From contig JAHQIW010003624.1 in the NCBI GenBank assembly GCA_019055375.1, positions 1-64,000 of the forward strand: a stretch of 64,000 bases of DNA. The letters are read 5' to 3'. The number at the start of each line of letters is the position of its first letter. Position 1 is the first letter of the stretch. Below, one piece after another: positions 33,530-45,028 of this stretch. The DNA comes from Parelaphostrongylus tenuis. Taxonomy: Eukaryota; Nematoda; Chromadorea; Rhabditida; Metastrongylidae. Below the pieces are notes generated by a model, which made no database searches, was not told where the DNA came from, and saw only the letters and a program-made list of their open reading frames with translations. The position numbers were made by a program, and so were the translations under genes.

Positions 33530-34750
33530 AACGAGTGGGTTGGAAATGTGATAGTAGCTAACACCCACTCTAGCTATTGCCTTTACCTTTGTAGTGGAGG
33601 TTTCAGTAGATCTGAGGCCACTACTCTACTGTAGATATGCATACAATTGTTCATTTATCTACTCCACTCATGAGCAAATGGAAAATGTTTTAGATTACTG
33701 AATGAACAGTCAAAGTACATGAAATTTATCGGCGACTTATCAGAAATAGCTGACTCCTTTTTCTACACGTACAAACCAGCCTATCCGAAAACGGCTACAT
33801 TACGAGCCGATCCCGAAAGCCAACTAACTAATATATCCTGATTCATCACCTCTCCTCTGATCTTTCAGATGAAAGATAGTCGTTTCTAATGGGTACAAAT
33901 AGTAGCTCTTTGCTATAGGTTCAAAGGAGACGCGTCGTCAAACGGCAATCTTAACGACGGCAGAGTTGTGCATCGCTCTTTTTGAAACAAGATAAATTTA
34001 GCTATAAAAGCGTTCTTTGAAAAGAGCATGTTCAGAAAAGTTGATAACGGTTATTGAAATACCACCAAACATTCTGAGGCGATAACTAGTACGCGATCGC
34101 TCAAACGGCTGTCTCTGTACAACAGAAGGATGCAAAATATGATTTAACGGTAGAGAGGATGGTTGCACGAGCATAGGTAAAGTTCACTTAATTTCTTGCA
34201 AAGCGTGCGGTCAAAAATACAGTGGCAAACCGGGTACACGACCTTATGTCCGCACAAAAGGACACATAAATGACACTGCTAACTTTAGACCAAGTACCTG
34301 GCTAGGCAAACATGGCATAGGATACACATAAACGAGTAAATTTTGAAATGGAAGTCACCGTCCTGGCGCAGAAACACAAAACATCAGCGCGCACACTTTG
34401 AAAATGTTTTGGATAAATGTCACCTCCAACCATGACCGCAGTGAGCAATGTTTCGTAAACACTCCTGATAAGAGAAGCATATAAGGCAATTGTTCTCATG
34501 CGGGAGCCGCATGACGAGTCCATGTGATTTTTGCCAAGTGATCACTTTAACAATTCAGTGGAAGACTTATATAGAGCGGTGAGTTTGTTGAACGTCAATT
34601 CTTGGTCTTGATGCAATGAAATCTCGCTTTGGTAACATTTTTTTGATAAAGTGGTTAAAGTGTTTAGTTGATTGCGTTGTGGGTAACTTCTCGGGATCTG
34701 AAGAAGGCCAGGCCGCCGAAACGTCTGCTGTTTGAATAATATTATAAAAT
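33530..34750 (+). mobile_element. Penelope-like element (PLE-2), 5'-truncated and decayed
   Basis: From about 33590 the DNA matches PLE-1 from about 21170 on (GGCCACTACTCTACTGTAGA, CTGAATGAACAGTCAAAGTA). The RT C-terminal part is riddled with stops. The GIY-YIG region at about 34150-34480 reads SIGKVHLISCKACGQKYSGK, where the YIG has become YSG, followed by FRPSTWLGKHG. The 3' UTR follows PLE-1 (ATTCAGTGGAA.AC.TATA..GCGGTGAGT) and ends with the CTGAAGA/GAAA motif at 34694-34728. The missing 5' part is typical of incomplete reverse transcription. Confidence 0.92.
34694..34728 (+). ncRNA. Hammerhead-like motif at PLE-2 3' end
   Basis: CTGAAGA, A, GGC-loop-GCC, GAAA, CGTC as in PLE-1, but the flanking stem I strands (GGAT and TGCT) no longer pair. 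Confidence 0.5.
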
Positions 34751-35109
34751 CTCGTATTAGGCGCATTAAGAAAATCAAGCCATTACTATTTTGTTATCGG
34801 AACAAACTACATCATACTAAAGAAAAGGTCTCATGTGTAAGTGTGTTTCTGTTTATTTATTTTTTGTTTTTTTCTTCAAAAAACCGTGTGGATGTATTCT
34901 GCTCTGTCTGTCTGTGTGCAAGTGCTCACAGACATCAGTACACAATTTCTTTTCCATAGAATTGCTTGTGTGTACGTGTGTGTGCGGTGCATACATGTGA
35001 GTGGGTGCCGAGTCGAAAGGTCAAAGGTCGTGGGATCCATGGGAATCTGGAGCTCGGACTAAGGCCCTTTTTGCTGATTACTAAAAAGCTTTGGCTCGTG
35101 TGAATCGTT
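34751..35109. other. No gene recognised; GT-rich patch
   Basis: TGTGTGTACGTGTGTGTGCG-type simple sequence lies near 34967-34986. Two overlapping + frames have no domain. Confidence 0.5.
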
Positions 35110-35830
35110 TACTTCGATGTGCCGTTCGAAGTGCAGCTGCTACGACTATGCCGGCGAACACGCGTTTTACGGTGACCTCCCACTTCTCGAAATCCACACA
35201 CCAATATCAGAATTCTACAATGGATCAGACTATGGCCACTTCCGCCGAAAACTTTTTTTTTTGAGGGAAGGAGCAAAAAGACGTAAGATCAAAAAACGAG
35301 ATCTTAAAATCATCATAAGCTGGAAACATTTAGCTAACTAATTGACCTTTGGTAATAATGCCGATATGGAATACTATCATCTTATCAACATTTTCTCGGA
35401 AGAATGATGACCGAGTATTGAAAAGTTTAACAGCCGCCTGTATCTAGGAGCATTACAACTAGTACGCCAATGTGGAATCGAGTATACAGCATGCATCCGC
35501 CTACAAGCACTCTAACCTGCAAAACAATTCGGAACGACGACAAAAGATCTTAAGGAGAAAACAACAGCATTTACTGCCGGAGCTACAAAGGTGGACAAAA
35601 ACAGTCGCAGAGCCCGCCAAAGCTCTTTCAGTTGCAGTGCCAAGAGGATAGGACACTGACGCCTGAGCGAAAAGTAACGACGTCCGGAAAAAAAACAATC
35701 GATTGGAATTAATGCTTTGAGCTATTCTGTATCCAAGCACTCATGTTATCATAAGAACTGAAAAAATATAGAACTGCCGTCTTACCAATAGTTCTTCAGA
35801 AATCCGGCATGCCATTTCGTCTATGAGCAA
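35110..35830 (+). pseudogene. RTE-clade LINE fragment, endonuclease end to RT linker
   Basis: EFYNGSDYGHFRRKLFF is the decayed form of the RTE endonuclease C-terminal motif FYTGSDHR..RA.F (compare 45870-45900 on the minus strand). Next come REGAKRRKIKKRDLKIIISW (the motif GEKAAKFKKRSPRT.INW), GALQLVRQCGIE (motif ETLEL.RQRGIA) and DLKEKTTAF (compare the EDLKERR region). Stops interrupt every few dozen codons. The order is that of the linker between endonuclease and RT. It is truncated on both sides, orientation is plus, and it is clearly dead. Confidence 0.85.
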
Positions 35831-37136
35831 TTGAACAACATTTCGTATAAAAAGCATAATGCCTGGACACCTGTAAAGTCTTCACCACTTTTCATGAACA
35901 CAGTGGCTCGATTCTTTGCATGCTATCTGCCAAAACGAAGTTCGCAGTAAATGAAAAATTATCAAAACGTTAACCCCTAACGGACCGCTATAGATATCGA
36001 TGTGAGCAGAGTGAATTGCGCGATTTTCAATAGTTGGTTAAGGTTTTTTTGGCAAAAGGTTTCGAGATTCATTAACGAAATTTTTCAATTATTTTGATAG
36101 ATCAAAATATTCTCTACTCCTTCATGGTTTAGTTATACGTGTCTTCTGTAGAAAAAACGCTCGTTCACTACGTTATCGTACTGAATTTAACATTCAATCA
36201 ATTGTATTGCATTGTACAAAGGGGATCACAATGTTTTCTCAAGTCTTGCCCTTCCCTAGTTCTATACAAGACCCAAGAGTCAGCATGGCAAATTAAACAT
36301 AGAGGAACAGCTGGTAATTTATTAAAAATTAATATACATGCTGTATTCGATAAGTGTTCATCGAAAACCCTCACTAGAACTAGGCTAACATCGATCATTC
36401 GTTCATTTCCAATCGTTCAGAGCTGACGCAAGTGAGAAAAGATTCAGTGCTTATGGGTAGTGGAAGAATTCTGAGCGACAAGAAACAACCGTGTTTAAAT
36501 AAAAGGCTTAGAACATTGGCATTATGCAAGTTATTGGCCAAAAATATGTGTCTCCAGAGTATTCTCGGTGCTTCACTCATATCCGCACCCATATTCGAGA
36601 AAAAGGTGTTTTTTTATTCCTTTTCGAGGTTTTAGTAAATATTCGACAGCATGAATATCAAGAACCTGTAGAGTGTGTTTTGTTTTTCAAATGGTTCGGT
36701 ACTTATCTGTTAGACAGCGACAAATTTTTGAGCCGATCTCATTCGCTGGACAGGATCCTTTCAAAAACGTGTTAGCAATTAAGACAATCCTGGGCACAAT
36801 GACATTATTTTCGCGCTTCGAGAAATATATACTCATGGTAGAAATGAAAACGAAAGGCGAATGAGAGATAAAATCGTTTCGGATGCTACAGTGTTATAAA
36901 AGGGTGTTTCAGAAAACCGGAAGTAGACAGTTTTAGGTTGAGATTTGAGCTTTCGAGCGATTACATACGATCCTATAAAAATTTCCTGTTCAGCGAATGA
37001 CGGTGGCCTAAAAATTTGTCTCCGCTCAACATGCAAGTACCAAATTTTCTTGTACACTCAAGCATCCTTCTCTGGACAGAGGTTTTCATTCAGACATCGC
37101 TGACCATTCATTAGCACAAATCTCAGCAATCTCAAT
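35831..37136. other. No gene recognised; old dispersed repeat text
   Basis: The recurring CTCATTCGCTGGACAGGATCC / GTTAGCAATTAAG text (36737-36785) also occurs near 43470-43510 (TTCGCTGGACAAGATT, GTTAGTAATCATTC). No coding evidence. Confidence 0.45.
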
Positions 37137-37146
37137 GATAAGCTTA
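37137..37146. repeat. Target-site duplication, left (hammerhead dimer 2)
   Basis: GATAAGCTTA is repeated exactly at 37788-37797. Confidence 0.8.
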
Positions 37147-37256
37147 GTTATACCTTTATCTCGAGTGCTTTGTTTAGACCACGCTCAAATTTCAATATGT
37201 CCTTTCATCATTATTTGAGCCAACATGTCATGTGGTCTGGTAAGGGCTCTTATACA

Positions 37257-37299
37257 GCCCGAGACACGTGTTTCGTCCTTACAGACTCATTAACCGGGC
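37257..37299 (-). ncRNA. Hammerhead ribozyme motif, left arm of dimer 2
   Basis: The minus strand reads GCCCGG (stem I), TTAATGA (two changes from CTGATGA), GTCT-GTAA-GGAC (stem II, fully paired with one wobble), GAAA, CACGTGT plus C (stem III palindrome and GTC cleavage site), TCGGGC (stem I). Everything but the first core strand is ideal. Confidence 0.8.
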
Positions 37300-37689
37300 A
37301 GAGCCCGTCGTCTGTCGAACTTTTCATAGTCAGTTCTCTCGGGAGCGTCACACTCCTTATATATAGTTATCGACGACGTACGCTTTACACTCTATGTCAG
37401 GTGAAACATTCACCTAACATAGAGTGTTGTGCACTCGATTGCTCATTGGCTGGTACTTTTATCATAATTATACCTTTATCGCGAGCCTGGTCTAAACAAA
37501 GCACTCGAGATAAAGGTATAATTATGATAAAAGTACCAGCCAGTGAGCAATCGAGTGCACAACACTCTGTGTTAGGTGAATCTTTTACCTGACATAGAGT
37601 GTAAAGCGTACGTCGTCGATAACTATATATAAGGAGTGTGACGCTCCTGAGAGAAGTGACTATGAAAAGATCGACAGACGACGGGTTCT

Positions 37690-37732
37690 GGCCGGCTGAT
37701 GAGTCTGTAAGGAAGAAACACGTATCTCGGGC
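37690..37732 (+). ncRNA. Hammerhead ribozyme motif, right arm of dimer 2
   Basis: This is the only motif here with a perfect CTGATGA (37696-37702) and GAAA core. Stem I GGCCGG/TCGGGC has one mismatch. Stem II GTCT-GTAA-GGAA has lost its closing pair (A for C). Stem III CACGTAT has one mismatch. The cleavage triplet ends in C. Combining the two arms gives an unbroken hammerhead consensus, so the ancestor was probably active. This copy may be weak or inactive. Confidence 0.82.
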
Positions 37733-37787
37733 TGTACAAGAGCCCTTACCAGACCACATGACATGTTGGCTCAAATAATGATGAAAG

Positions 37788-37797
37788 GATAAGCTTA
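37788..37797. repeat. Target-site duplication, right (hammerhead dimer 2)
   Basis: Exact copy of 37137-37146. Confidence 0.8.
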
Positions 37798-40787
37798 ATT
37801 TTTGAGAAAGACGTGTTTATGCGTTGTTACAGCTAGAAAATTATGAAGTTTCTCACTCAAGGCCGTGTCGATCACGCAGAGCAATTTACATGTGGTGTCC
37901 GGTGCGCGCCGAGTGTAAAACTCAATATCCTTTTGGCTATAATGGTTGATTAAAAAGTCTCTCTTAAAGACTAGGCATATACTAAAAAATTATGAGATTT
38001 GCGCCATCGAATGGGTGTGAAGGCCTGAGAGAAAAGCAGTGTCTAGCGACAATATTCAGATGTGCAGCACAGTTTTATTCTTGTTGCTAAATTCGCAGAG
38101 AGGATTTTTTTAAGGTACAAACACTATTTAAATCCTTGAGATTTGGCAATGGACTGGTTACTGAACAGCGATGACTTGATGACAATGCTGCAATACACAT
38201 TCACATATATACAGGTGGAAGGCAAGCGCGCGGCATGTGAAATGAGCCATATCGTAGCCGCAGCCGAGCGAATGAGAAAAATTGAGTGTGAATGCTTCTG
38301 CAGCGCAAAAAGACTTCCTTAGAAATTGAACACATCATTGAAATTGCAGAGATTTAAGCTTTCAAATAATTACCAAATATCTGGGAAAAAGCTTTTATGC
38401 AGGAAGAAATACCTTCAAACAGTCGTGTACCTCAGCTGGCACACGCCGCCCTTAGGGGTTAAACTGATCAGCAGGGATAGCCTCCAAAACATCGGCAGCT
38501 ATCGTAAAATTTGGCTGCCGTCTTTAGTCTATGAATTCTTCGTCAGTGTCGCTCTAAAGTCAGAATTAACCGGACACTGTATAGAGGACAAATTTGTGAA
38601 TAAATATTATTTTGAGGAGAATTCGGTATTATAAGACATCAATACGGTAACAAGATTAATCGCAGTTTTGCCAGACTATGAGGGTCCTTTATTAAGAGTG
38701 ATTTTAGCCCTTTGAAGACGGCGTCATTTTCGGCTGGTGAAAGTTTGGACGGTTACGAAGAGAGGCTGAGGCGCGCTGTCATGCTAGTGTGACAGCTATA
38801 TGAAGAAACTTTCACTTTTTCTGTCACAAAATGGGATTTCTGTGCCAGTGAATTATCAAGTATGGTAGAGCACGCTTCAGAAAGATTATTCCTAAAAATA
38901 ACGCAGTTCATTCCTTTGCTAAGCACTTTCAAAGGGGAAACCAAGTTTTTACAGAAAGGCCTGACCTAGAAAGTTTATCGAGCATTTCTATGATATTTAA
39001 TTCATACTTAACCATAACTGGATCAAATTTATTTCCGATTTTTTTTAGTTTTCACATACCATGTTGCATAAAGTGGAAAAAGTTTATTGTACTGGCTGAA
39101 AATTGGAAACAATGAATAGTTCGCCAAACATAAGCTGCCTATTCTATGCGATCCCACTTCATCAATTATTCTCAATATTTTTATATTATATGTGCACTTC
39201 AGATTCTTGTTTTTCAGACATGGGTGATTTTGTTCGAATTTCTTACTTATAGCTATGATATGCGAAGGAGAGACAGAGAGATACGGTTCTTTTCCTTAGT
39301 CTTCATCTTGTTTGAGTCCTTTGGTAAAGACGTATTTCTTCAGTTTTATAAAACTGTTTGGCAATTACCATAGCTAAAATCAAGTGAATTTAAGAGGCGT
39401 ATTCTAATTCTTCAATGGCCTGTTTTTTTTTGCGCTGTAACAGTCGAAATAGAATTTTGCTCCACATTCAAGCATTCTCTCGCAGGATAAAATTTTTTCA
39501 TGAACAGTTAAAATGTTAGATAAGGATAGCCTTAAAATTTTCAATGATGCTTCGTTTTTAATAAAGGACTTTGCATAGCGCTGTAATACTCCGAAGAATG
39601 TTGAGTTTCACAAAGCTGGGCCTCTTTCGATGTATCCATCCTGTTTTGATCTCTTTGAGAAACGTGTTCTCTACGTTTCTAAGAGTTCCTTTCAATGTTT
39701 GTTAGCTGAGATTTCAGAAATTTTGGAAGGCGTAATTTATTTTCGCAATGGCTTTCTTAATGCGCTCTAGCAGTATGAATAAAATATTTTTTACTCTCAA
39801 GCATTTCTTGCTAAGGAAAGTTTTTTCGCTGGACTTTTTATAATTGTTCGATAGCTTAATGCTGGGCGAATCTCATATTGACCTTTTTTAGAAAGAACTT
39901 CTTGTTTTACAGTAGAAATCAAAAGATGAATACGTTTCGCAGTTAATCGATCTTGCAAATAGCGCAGTGATTTGGGGACAGTTTCGCGAAATCTCACCCT
40001 TTGGAGTGCGAAACTCAGTATTCTTTTAACTGTTACATCACTCTAAAAAGTGTTCTTCAACAATCAGCTACGGTTTTGAAATCAATGAGATTTGCGCTAT
40101 CGTATATTTATCAATTGTTTGGAGGAAAAACTTTATCCTGCGAAAAATCTTTAAATGTGAAACAAAATTTCGTTTCAACTGTTACAGCGCAAAAAATGAG
40201 TCGTTTAAGAAATAAAATGCATCTTTCTGGTTTGCTCAACTTCAGCTATTAAATGATTTTTAACACTGCAAAGAAAAGCAAAAAAATACGTTGTCATCAA
40301 AAAGCTCAAACAGGATAGAGGCAACGTCGAAACACTAAGAGATATTTGAGTATTGCTGAAGAATTGTGCAAATTGTGATTGTTCTTGCTTGATGTTGTTA
40401 TTGCAAGTTGCTGCTTATTGACGGATCTACTGAAGAACTGCCAGTAATGTCAGTATTATGCAAAGTTTTGCTTGGAAGCACGCATTTCTAAGGAGCGTTA
40501 AAAAGAAATTTTCTCAAGATTATAGCTTTCATAATGGAAATTAAGGAGTTTTGGGTAACTGAACGTTTTTTTTTCACTAGAACTGCGTTTATAGAAGTCA
40601 CTTCAACAATAATTCACCAAATTTTCGTGACAACGAGGTTTTCGTAGTATAAAATTCTACTATATATACAACGAGAAATTCGCTGTAATTTAGAAGAACG
40701 GGGTGAATGTGGCAAACGCAAAATATCATTATTATTATTTCGCAATAGCACAAGCGGAAGGTGTCCTCTCTGAAAGCTAACCATTAC
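37798..40787. other. No gene recognised; old dispersed repeat text
   Basis: Segments near 39410-39560 and 40130-40260 resemble the 3385-3560 / 5935-6080 text (GCGCTGTAACAG, CTCCACATTCAAGCATTCTC). A 102-codon + frame at 38326-38634 has no recognisable motif. Confidence 0.4.
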
Positions 40788-41000
40788 CTGTATCACCTGT
40801 CATACCGCTGATCGTCGAGTGACGCCAGCGGGTGCCAGCAACACTTCCACTTTTCCCTATCGCATGCTAGAGTAGCCCAGTGGGTCGTTCTCGCTCTAGG
40901 GATTCGCTGAGCATCATATCTTTCTTCTATATGATCTGAAGATATGACACAATGTCGCCGCGAAACAGGGGAAAGTCTGAAGAGATTAAAACTCAAGTTA
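40788..41000 (-). pseudogene. RTE-clade LINE, 3'-terminal fragment
   Basis: The minus-strand translation includes ERYDAQRIPRARTTHWATLA followed by CDREKWKCCWHP, then a DDQR end. These are the C-terminal RTE motif HWATLARDR.KW...W.PL...DDQR and its stop region. The element's 3' end follows as short GGTGATACAGG units (complement at 40790-40800), the same end as at 43918-43940. It is a 5'-truncated insertion of about 200 bases, so typical of RTE debris. Confidence 0.9.
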
Positions 41001-41799
41001 CGTCTTCTTGAAGCAGATTTGGAATAAGTCGACAACAACTGAAAATTAAGGTGAAATTATTTGTACAGTGGATGATTGCAATCAATTTAAGCATTCTTAA
41101 TTTTCAAGGGGCCAGCAATTCATTGATGACCAAATTATTTAGAAAGATGAAATTCTCGAGCTCAGAGATATATGCAGTCGACTTGTCGAGCGTCTTTCGC
41201 CTAATCCAAAAATAAGAAAGTGATGACATACTGATTTCTAGAAGCAGTATTTATTGTGACATCAGTTTCGGTGTTGAGACATTGAGTGCAAAAAATCTAT
41301 TTCCGTCGTTCTATGAGAATTTCATAAGAATGCTGACTAATAATTTGTTCTATTGATGAACTTGTACAAGTTTATAATGAAACTTCGTTAACATACCTAG
41401 CGTTAAACGCAAAATGTTGTCATTGTATAACCATATATCAGAGTTATCACGTTTGATTATAATACGCCTCATACGAAAATACTATGAAAAATGCTATACC
41501 TGATATTGCATTTACTGATGAGCCACAGAAAACATTGTATGAGTTTTCTAGTAAGGATTTCTGCGAGCCAATCGCAGCTGCTGAAAAAACATCTACCAAA
41601 TGTTTTAGTGTTTCGCCTTCCTCAAAGCTGATAATTCTGTCCGAGTAAGGCACATAGGCTGATATCCATTGAAAGCTGGAGTTTCCCAACATAAAAAAAT
41701 TTTTTGTTTTCACTCTCATGAAATGTGCAGATCAGAACATTGACGAGCTAATGTGGTTCACAATCCAAGCATTAATCCAATCACTGAAACAAGTCGCAA
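41001..41799. other. No gene recognised
   Basis: A 90-codon minus frame (41447-41719) has no domain I can name. Confidence 0.4.
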
Positions 41800-41960
41800 C
41801 CCGCTCCACAATTACTCATATGTTTCCTACATTTCGACGATAGCGCCCTTCACACAAGCGCGTCGACCAGCTCTGCAATGCAAGCCATTTGCGAGCTTTT
41901 TTTGTAACGCGGGGGTCTGAGAAGTACTTCGTACAAATGAGAGAGCTGATAGCAAAATAC
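41800..41960 (+). pseudogene. PLE reverse transcriptase scrap
   Basis: The DNA CATTTCGACGATAGCGCCCT to GCAATGCAAGCCATTTGCGAG aligns with PLE-1 at about 20937-21010 (the FDFNALYT...ALQATHELL region). It has indels and no open frame. Confidence 0.5.
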
Positions 41961-43909
41961 AGAATAGCATTTAACCTAAACATATGCCCTTCACGTTCCT
42001 GTCAAGCGATTTCGTCATCCATTGTAGTGCCAGTGCAGCAGTGAATAGCTTTGACGACATAGTATCCACTTGTCGAATCCCTTATTCTGTGAGTATGGCG
42101 AGGAATCGATGGAGATAATGTATATTTGCGCTGCAGTTTCTACAGCCGCCTGCTAGAGTTTGTGATAGGTTGAGCAAAAAGTTCGGGGATATTTTTGAAA
42201 TTTTTATTTTCTTGGCATGTTCCTGTGGTTTCTTTATATTGATAGTTTGTACATAATTATATACCTCACTAATTTCAGCTCCAATGCTTATGGTGAGACA
42301 CTGAAGTTATTCCTTTCAAATGTTTCACTTTTTTCCAAGACCAGCTGTGATTTCACATAATGATTTTGTTGCTTCACTGAACAGCTTCATATCGGCATGA
42401 TAACAGTGCAAATTAATCTAGTATAGGCTTAAACCACATAGCATTAGTATTTGTATAAACTAGCGCTAAGAAGGAATGTTGTGAGCCTTGACACTTTTAA
42501 TTTCAACCATATGGATGACTCTACCCGCAGAGAATTACTAAATGTGGTGGTGAACCGGCTCCGCGATCTAATGGGAAACTGAGGACATTGCAACGCAATT
42601 CATAGATCGTTGTTTCTACGATGATAAAATTTCTACTTTTCAAAGGTCCAACATTTTGGCGTCAATTTAATTTTTTTGTCGGTAAACCTTCGAATGCTTT
42701 GAGCTCATAGAAGTGTAAGTGCTGCTCCTTCATAAGATGGTCACAGAAGATATCTTGAAAGAGCCAGTGAAAAGCGGGGCATGTATTTTCCAAAGACTAA
42801 CGATTGTTCAAATAAAGTCTTTTTTCACTAGTTTTGATCCTGCAGTACGATCTGCCGTTAAGTGAGATTACGTTGTTCACAGGTTAGCTTCAAAGAAATG
42901 TTATGAACCTCTTCACGAGGGAATAAACTAATGTTCATTCTTTTCGAAATTGTTATTACATCAGCAATTGTAAAACAGAAAACTGATCCTATTTCAGGTC
43001 ACGAAGAGATATCCATTTTATAAAAATACGACAAAATAGAATATAGGGCATAAAAAGAAAGTCGTTACGTGTAGTTGTGTAGCGGTGTAGTTATAATTGC
43101 GCAAAAAGCAATACATTCATCCTTTACTTATCGTAGAATGCTGGTAACCGGCTGTCTCGACACTTCTAAGTGAGTTACAACTTTTAGTAGAGGGATGATT
43201 TCTAAACACCACTTTCCATGGCAATGTCGTTGATGTGAGGATTACGAGAACGGTGAAGAGTAAAGAAGACGGAATGGTGACACAAGTTGCATTCGATCGT
43301 CACATGCTGAAACTACTTCCTGATTGATCTCTACCAATATTGACAATGCTGCGCCAATCGTGCACTAATGCACTCTTCATCTTCCGTTGTCTTTGGAGTG
43401 ATTAGTCCTGATCAAGACAAATAGAGTCTTCATTGTTACACGGAGCGAGATCATAACCGATCCCTTTCGCTGGACAAGATTATTTCATAAAAGTGTTAGT
43501 AATCATTCAAAAGCTTAAATTTCTTGAAAATAGGACTATGCTTAACATTGACAGTGGAATTGAGCATTTACTTTGCTGGAAGCGCGAAAAGCACATGAAC
43601 TTGTAGAGAAAAATTTCAGTATCAGAGTCATACGTATTATCTAAAGTTTATTTCAAAGCGGTGAAACAACTCCTAATTGAATAACAAATGTCTCATTTTG
43701 CATGTGGTCCTTCCAGACTCCATCACTTGATGGTCGCAGAAACTCCCTCCTTCCCTCATCCCTCAACCAGTGAATTGGTCAAAAAACACATGTTGGCGTA
43801 TGTGAATCAACTTATTTTTCTTGCTGCGCAGAAAAGTGGTCTTTCGAGAAAGCACGCACGGCTTTGGTATTGCTAAATCTTATACTATCAAATATTAATC
43901 AGTAATCTA
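41961..43909. other. No gene recognised; repeat R text at the end
   Basis: 43450-43760 resembles repeat R and the 36737 text. The frame at 43688-43876 lies in that repeat. A stretch near 42175 (TGAGCAAAAAGTTCGGGGAT) looks like a mariner-type end but stands alone. Confidence 0.4.
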
Positions 43910-43961
43910 AATAAGAGCTGTATCACCCGTATCACCTGCCGCCCCGTTGATCGTCGAGTGA

Positions 43962-44390
43962 CTAGAACGGGTACCAGCAACTCTTCCATCTCTCCCTATC
44001 GCGTGCAATAGAAGCCTTATTTTTGATATCCTGGCGTGTAGGACGGCGTGTCCGTTTTTCGACCGTTGACGTAAGTCGGAACTTAGGATTCTTTCTCTCA
44101 TTTGCGAGATGCGGGATACTCCTAGCATTGACCTTTCGACTGCGCGTTCGATAACGCCAAGTGATTTTCATCCTGCTTACGTAGCGATCAGGTTTCTGTT
44201 GCATACATTAGGGCAGGGATAATTGCTGAGTCGAAAAGGTGGGCACGGAGTCGGAGAGTCTTTGTTCTCTTCACTGCATCTTCGATGCTCTTAAACGTGC
44301 TCCAAGCCGCTCGTTTCCTCCTTCTTAACTCTGGAGCTATGTCATTCATCATGTTGATTTCACGACCTAGATGGCATAGCTGGTGCATTT
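43962..44390 (-). pseudogene. RTE C-terminal region
   Basis: REINMMNDIAPELRRRKRAA followed by WSTFKSIEDAVKRTKT and SAIIPALMYATET (44188-44388), then a shifted frame with MLGVSRISQMRERI, RSKNGHAVLHARISKIRL and ARDRERWKSCWYPF. These match the region after the RT palm in RTE elements. A frame change near 44200 breaks it, and the YATETW region loses its Trp context. Confidence 0.9.
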
Positions 44391-45028
44391 GGAGATTGTC
44401 GTTCCGTTAAGCGTGAATGGGGCATTCAAGATCCATCCGTTCCTCATGAACATCGTTTTCATTAGATTCAGTTGAAGACCTATCTTTCCAAAGGCGTTAT
44501 CGAAATCGGTCAACATTCGTTTCGCTTGGCCGATGTTTGGTGTTATGAGAACGATATCATCAGCAAAGCGAAGATGGTTTAATTGTCGATCGTCAACTAT
44601 CACTCCCATATCATCCCATTTTAATGTTCGCATTGCTTTTTTAGAGTGGCAGTAAACAGTTTTGGAGAAATTGTAACTCCCTGTCGAACACCTCTTCTTA
44701 CGTTAATGGTGATATTGTTGTAGAATGAAGATATTTTCACTGTGAAATTTTTTTGAAGCTAACGAAGGATCATTATGTACCGAGTAGGGACGCCCTGGCT
44801 CTCCAGAGCCTCTGTAACCGCTTCTGTTTCCACTGAATCAAAGGCTTTCTTCAGATCGATGAAAATGAGACAGTGTGGTTGTTTGTACTCTTGTGAGGCT
44901 TCAGTGAGGCTTGTAATCGCCTGGATGTGGCTATGGTACTGAAGAATTCTCAGAATCCTGCTTGTTCGCAATGCTGTCCATCGCCCAGTGTTTTGTCAAT
45001 CCTGTTAAGGATGAGTCGAGTAAAGAGT
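44367..45028 (-). pseudogene. RTE reverse transcriptase core
   Basis: The frame 44759-44971 contains CLIFIDLKKAFDSVETEAV (first catalytic Asp). It stops at RYIMILR-stop. Reading on, GVRQGVTISPKLFTATL has Val where RQGD has Asp. The next frame holds LRFADDIVLITPNIGQAKRM with an intact FADD box (about 44556-44567). The domain order and motifs are diagnostic for LINE RT, RTE clade. The in-frame stop near 44757 and the shift near 44980 make it dead. Confidence 0.95.

Larger units (their letters stand above)
37147..37787. mobile_element. Hammerhead-bearing inverted dimer 2, inserted as a unit
   Basis: The arms 37201-37485 and 37501-37787 are near-perfect reverse complements around a spacer of about 15 bases. 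The left side has an extra 54 bases whose words (TATACCTTTATCTCGAGTGC) recur at 37468, giving a monomer of about 322 bases that begins to repeat head to tail before the inversion. Each arm carries a 43-base hammerhead motif pointing outward. A perfect 10-bp direct repeat flanks the whole. Long open frames cover both arms (37170-37592 plus, 37397-37774 minus) with the same translation because of the palindrome. I regard them as chance. Confidence 0.88.
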
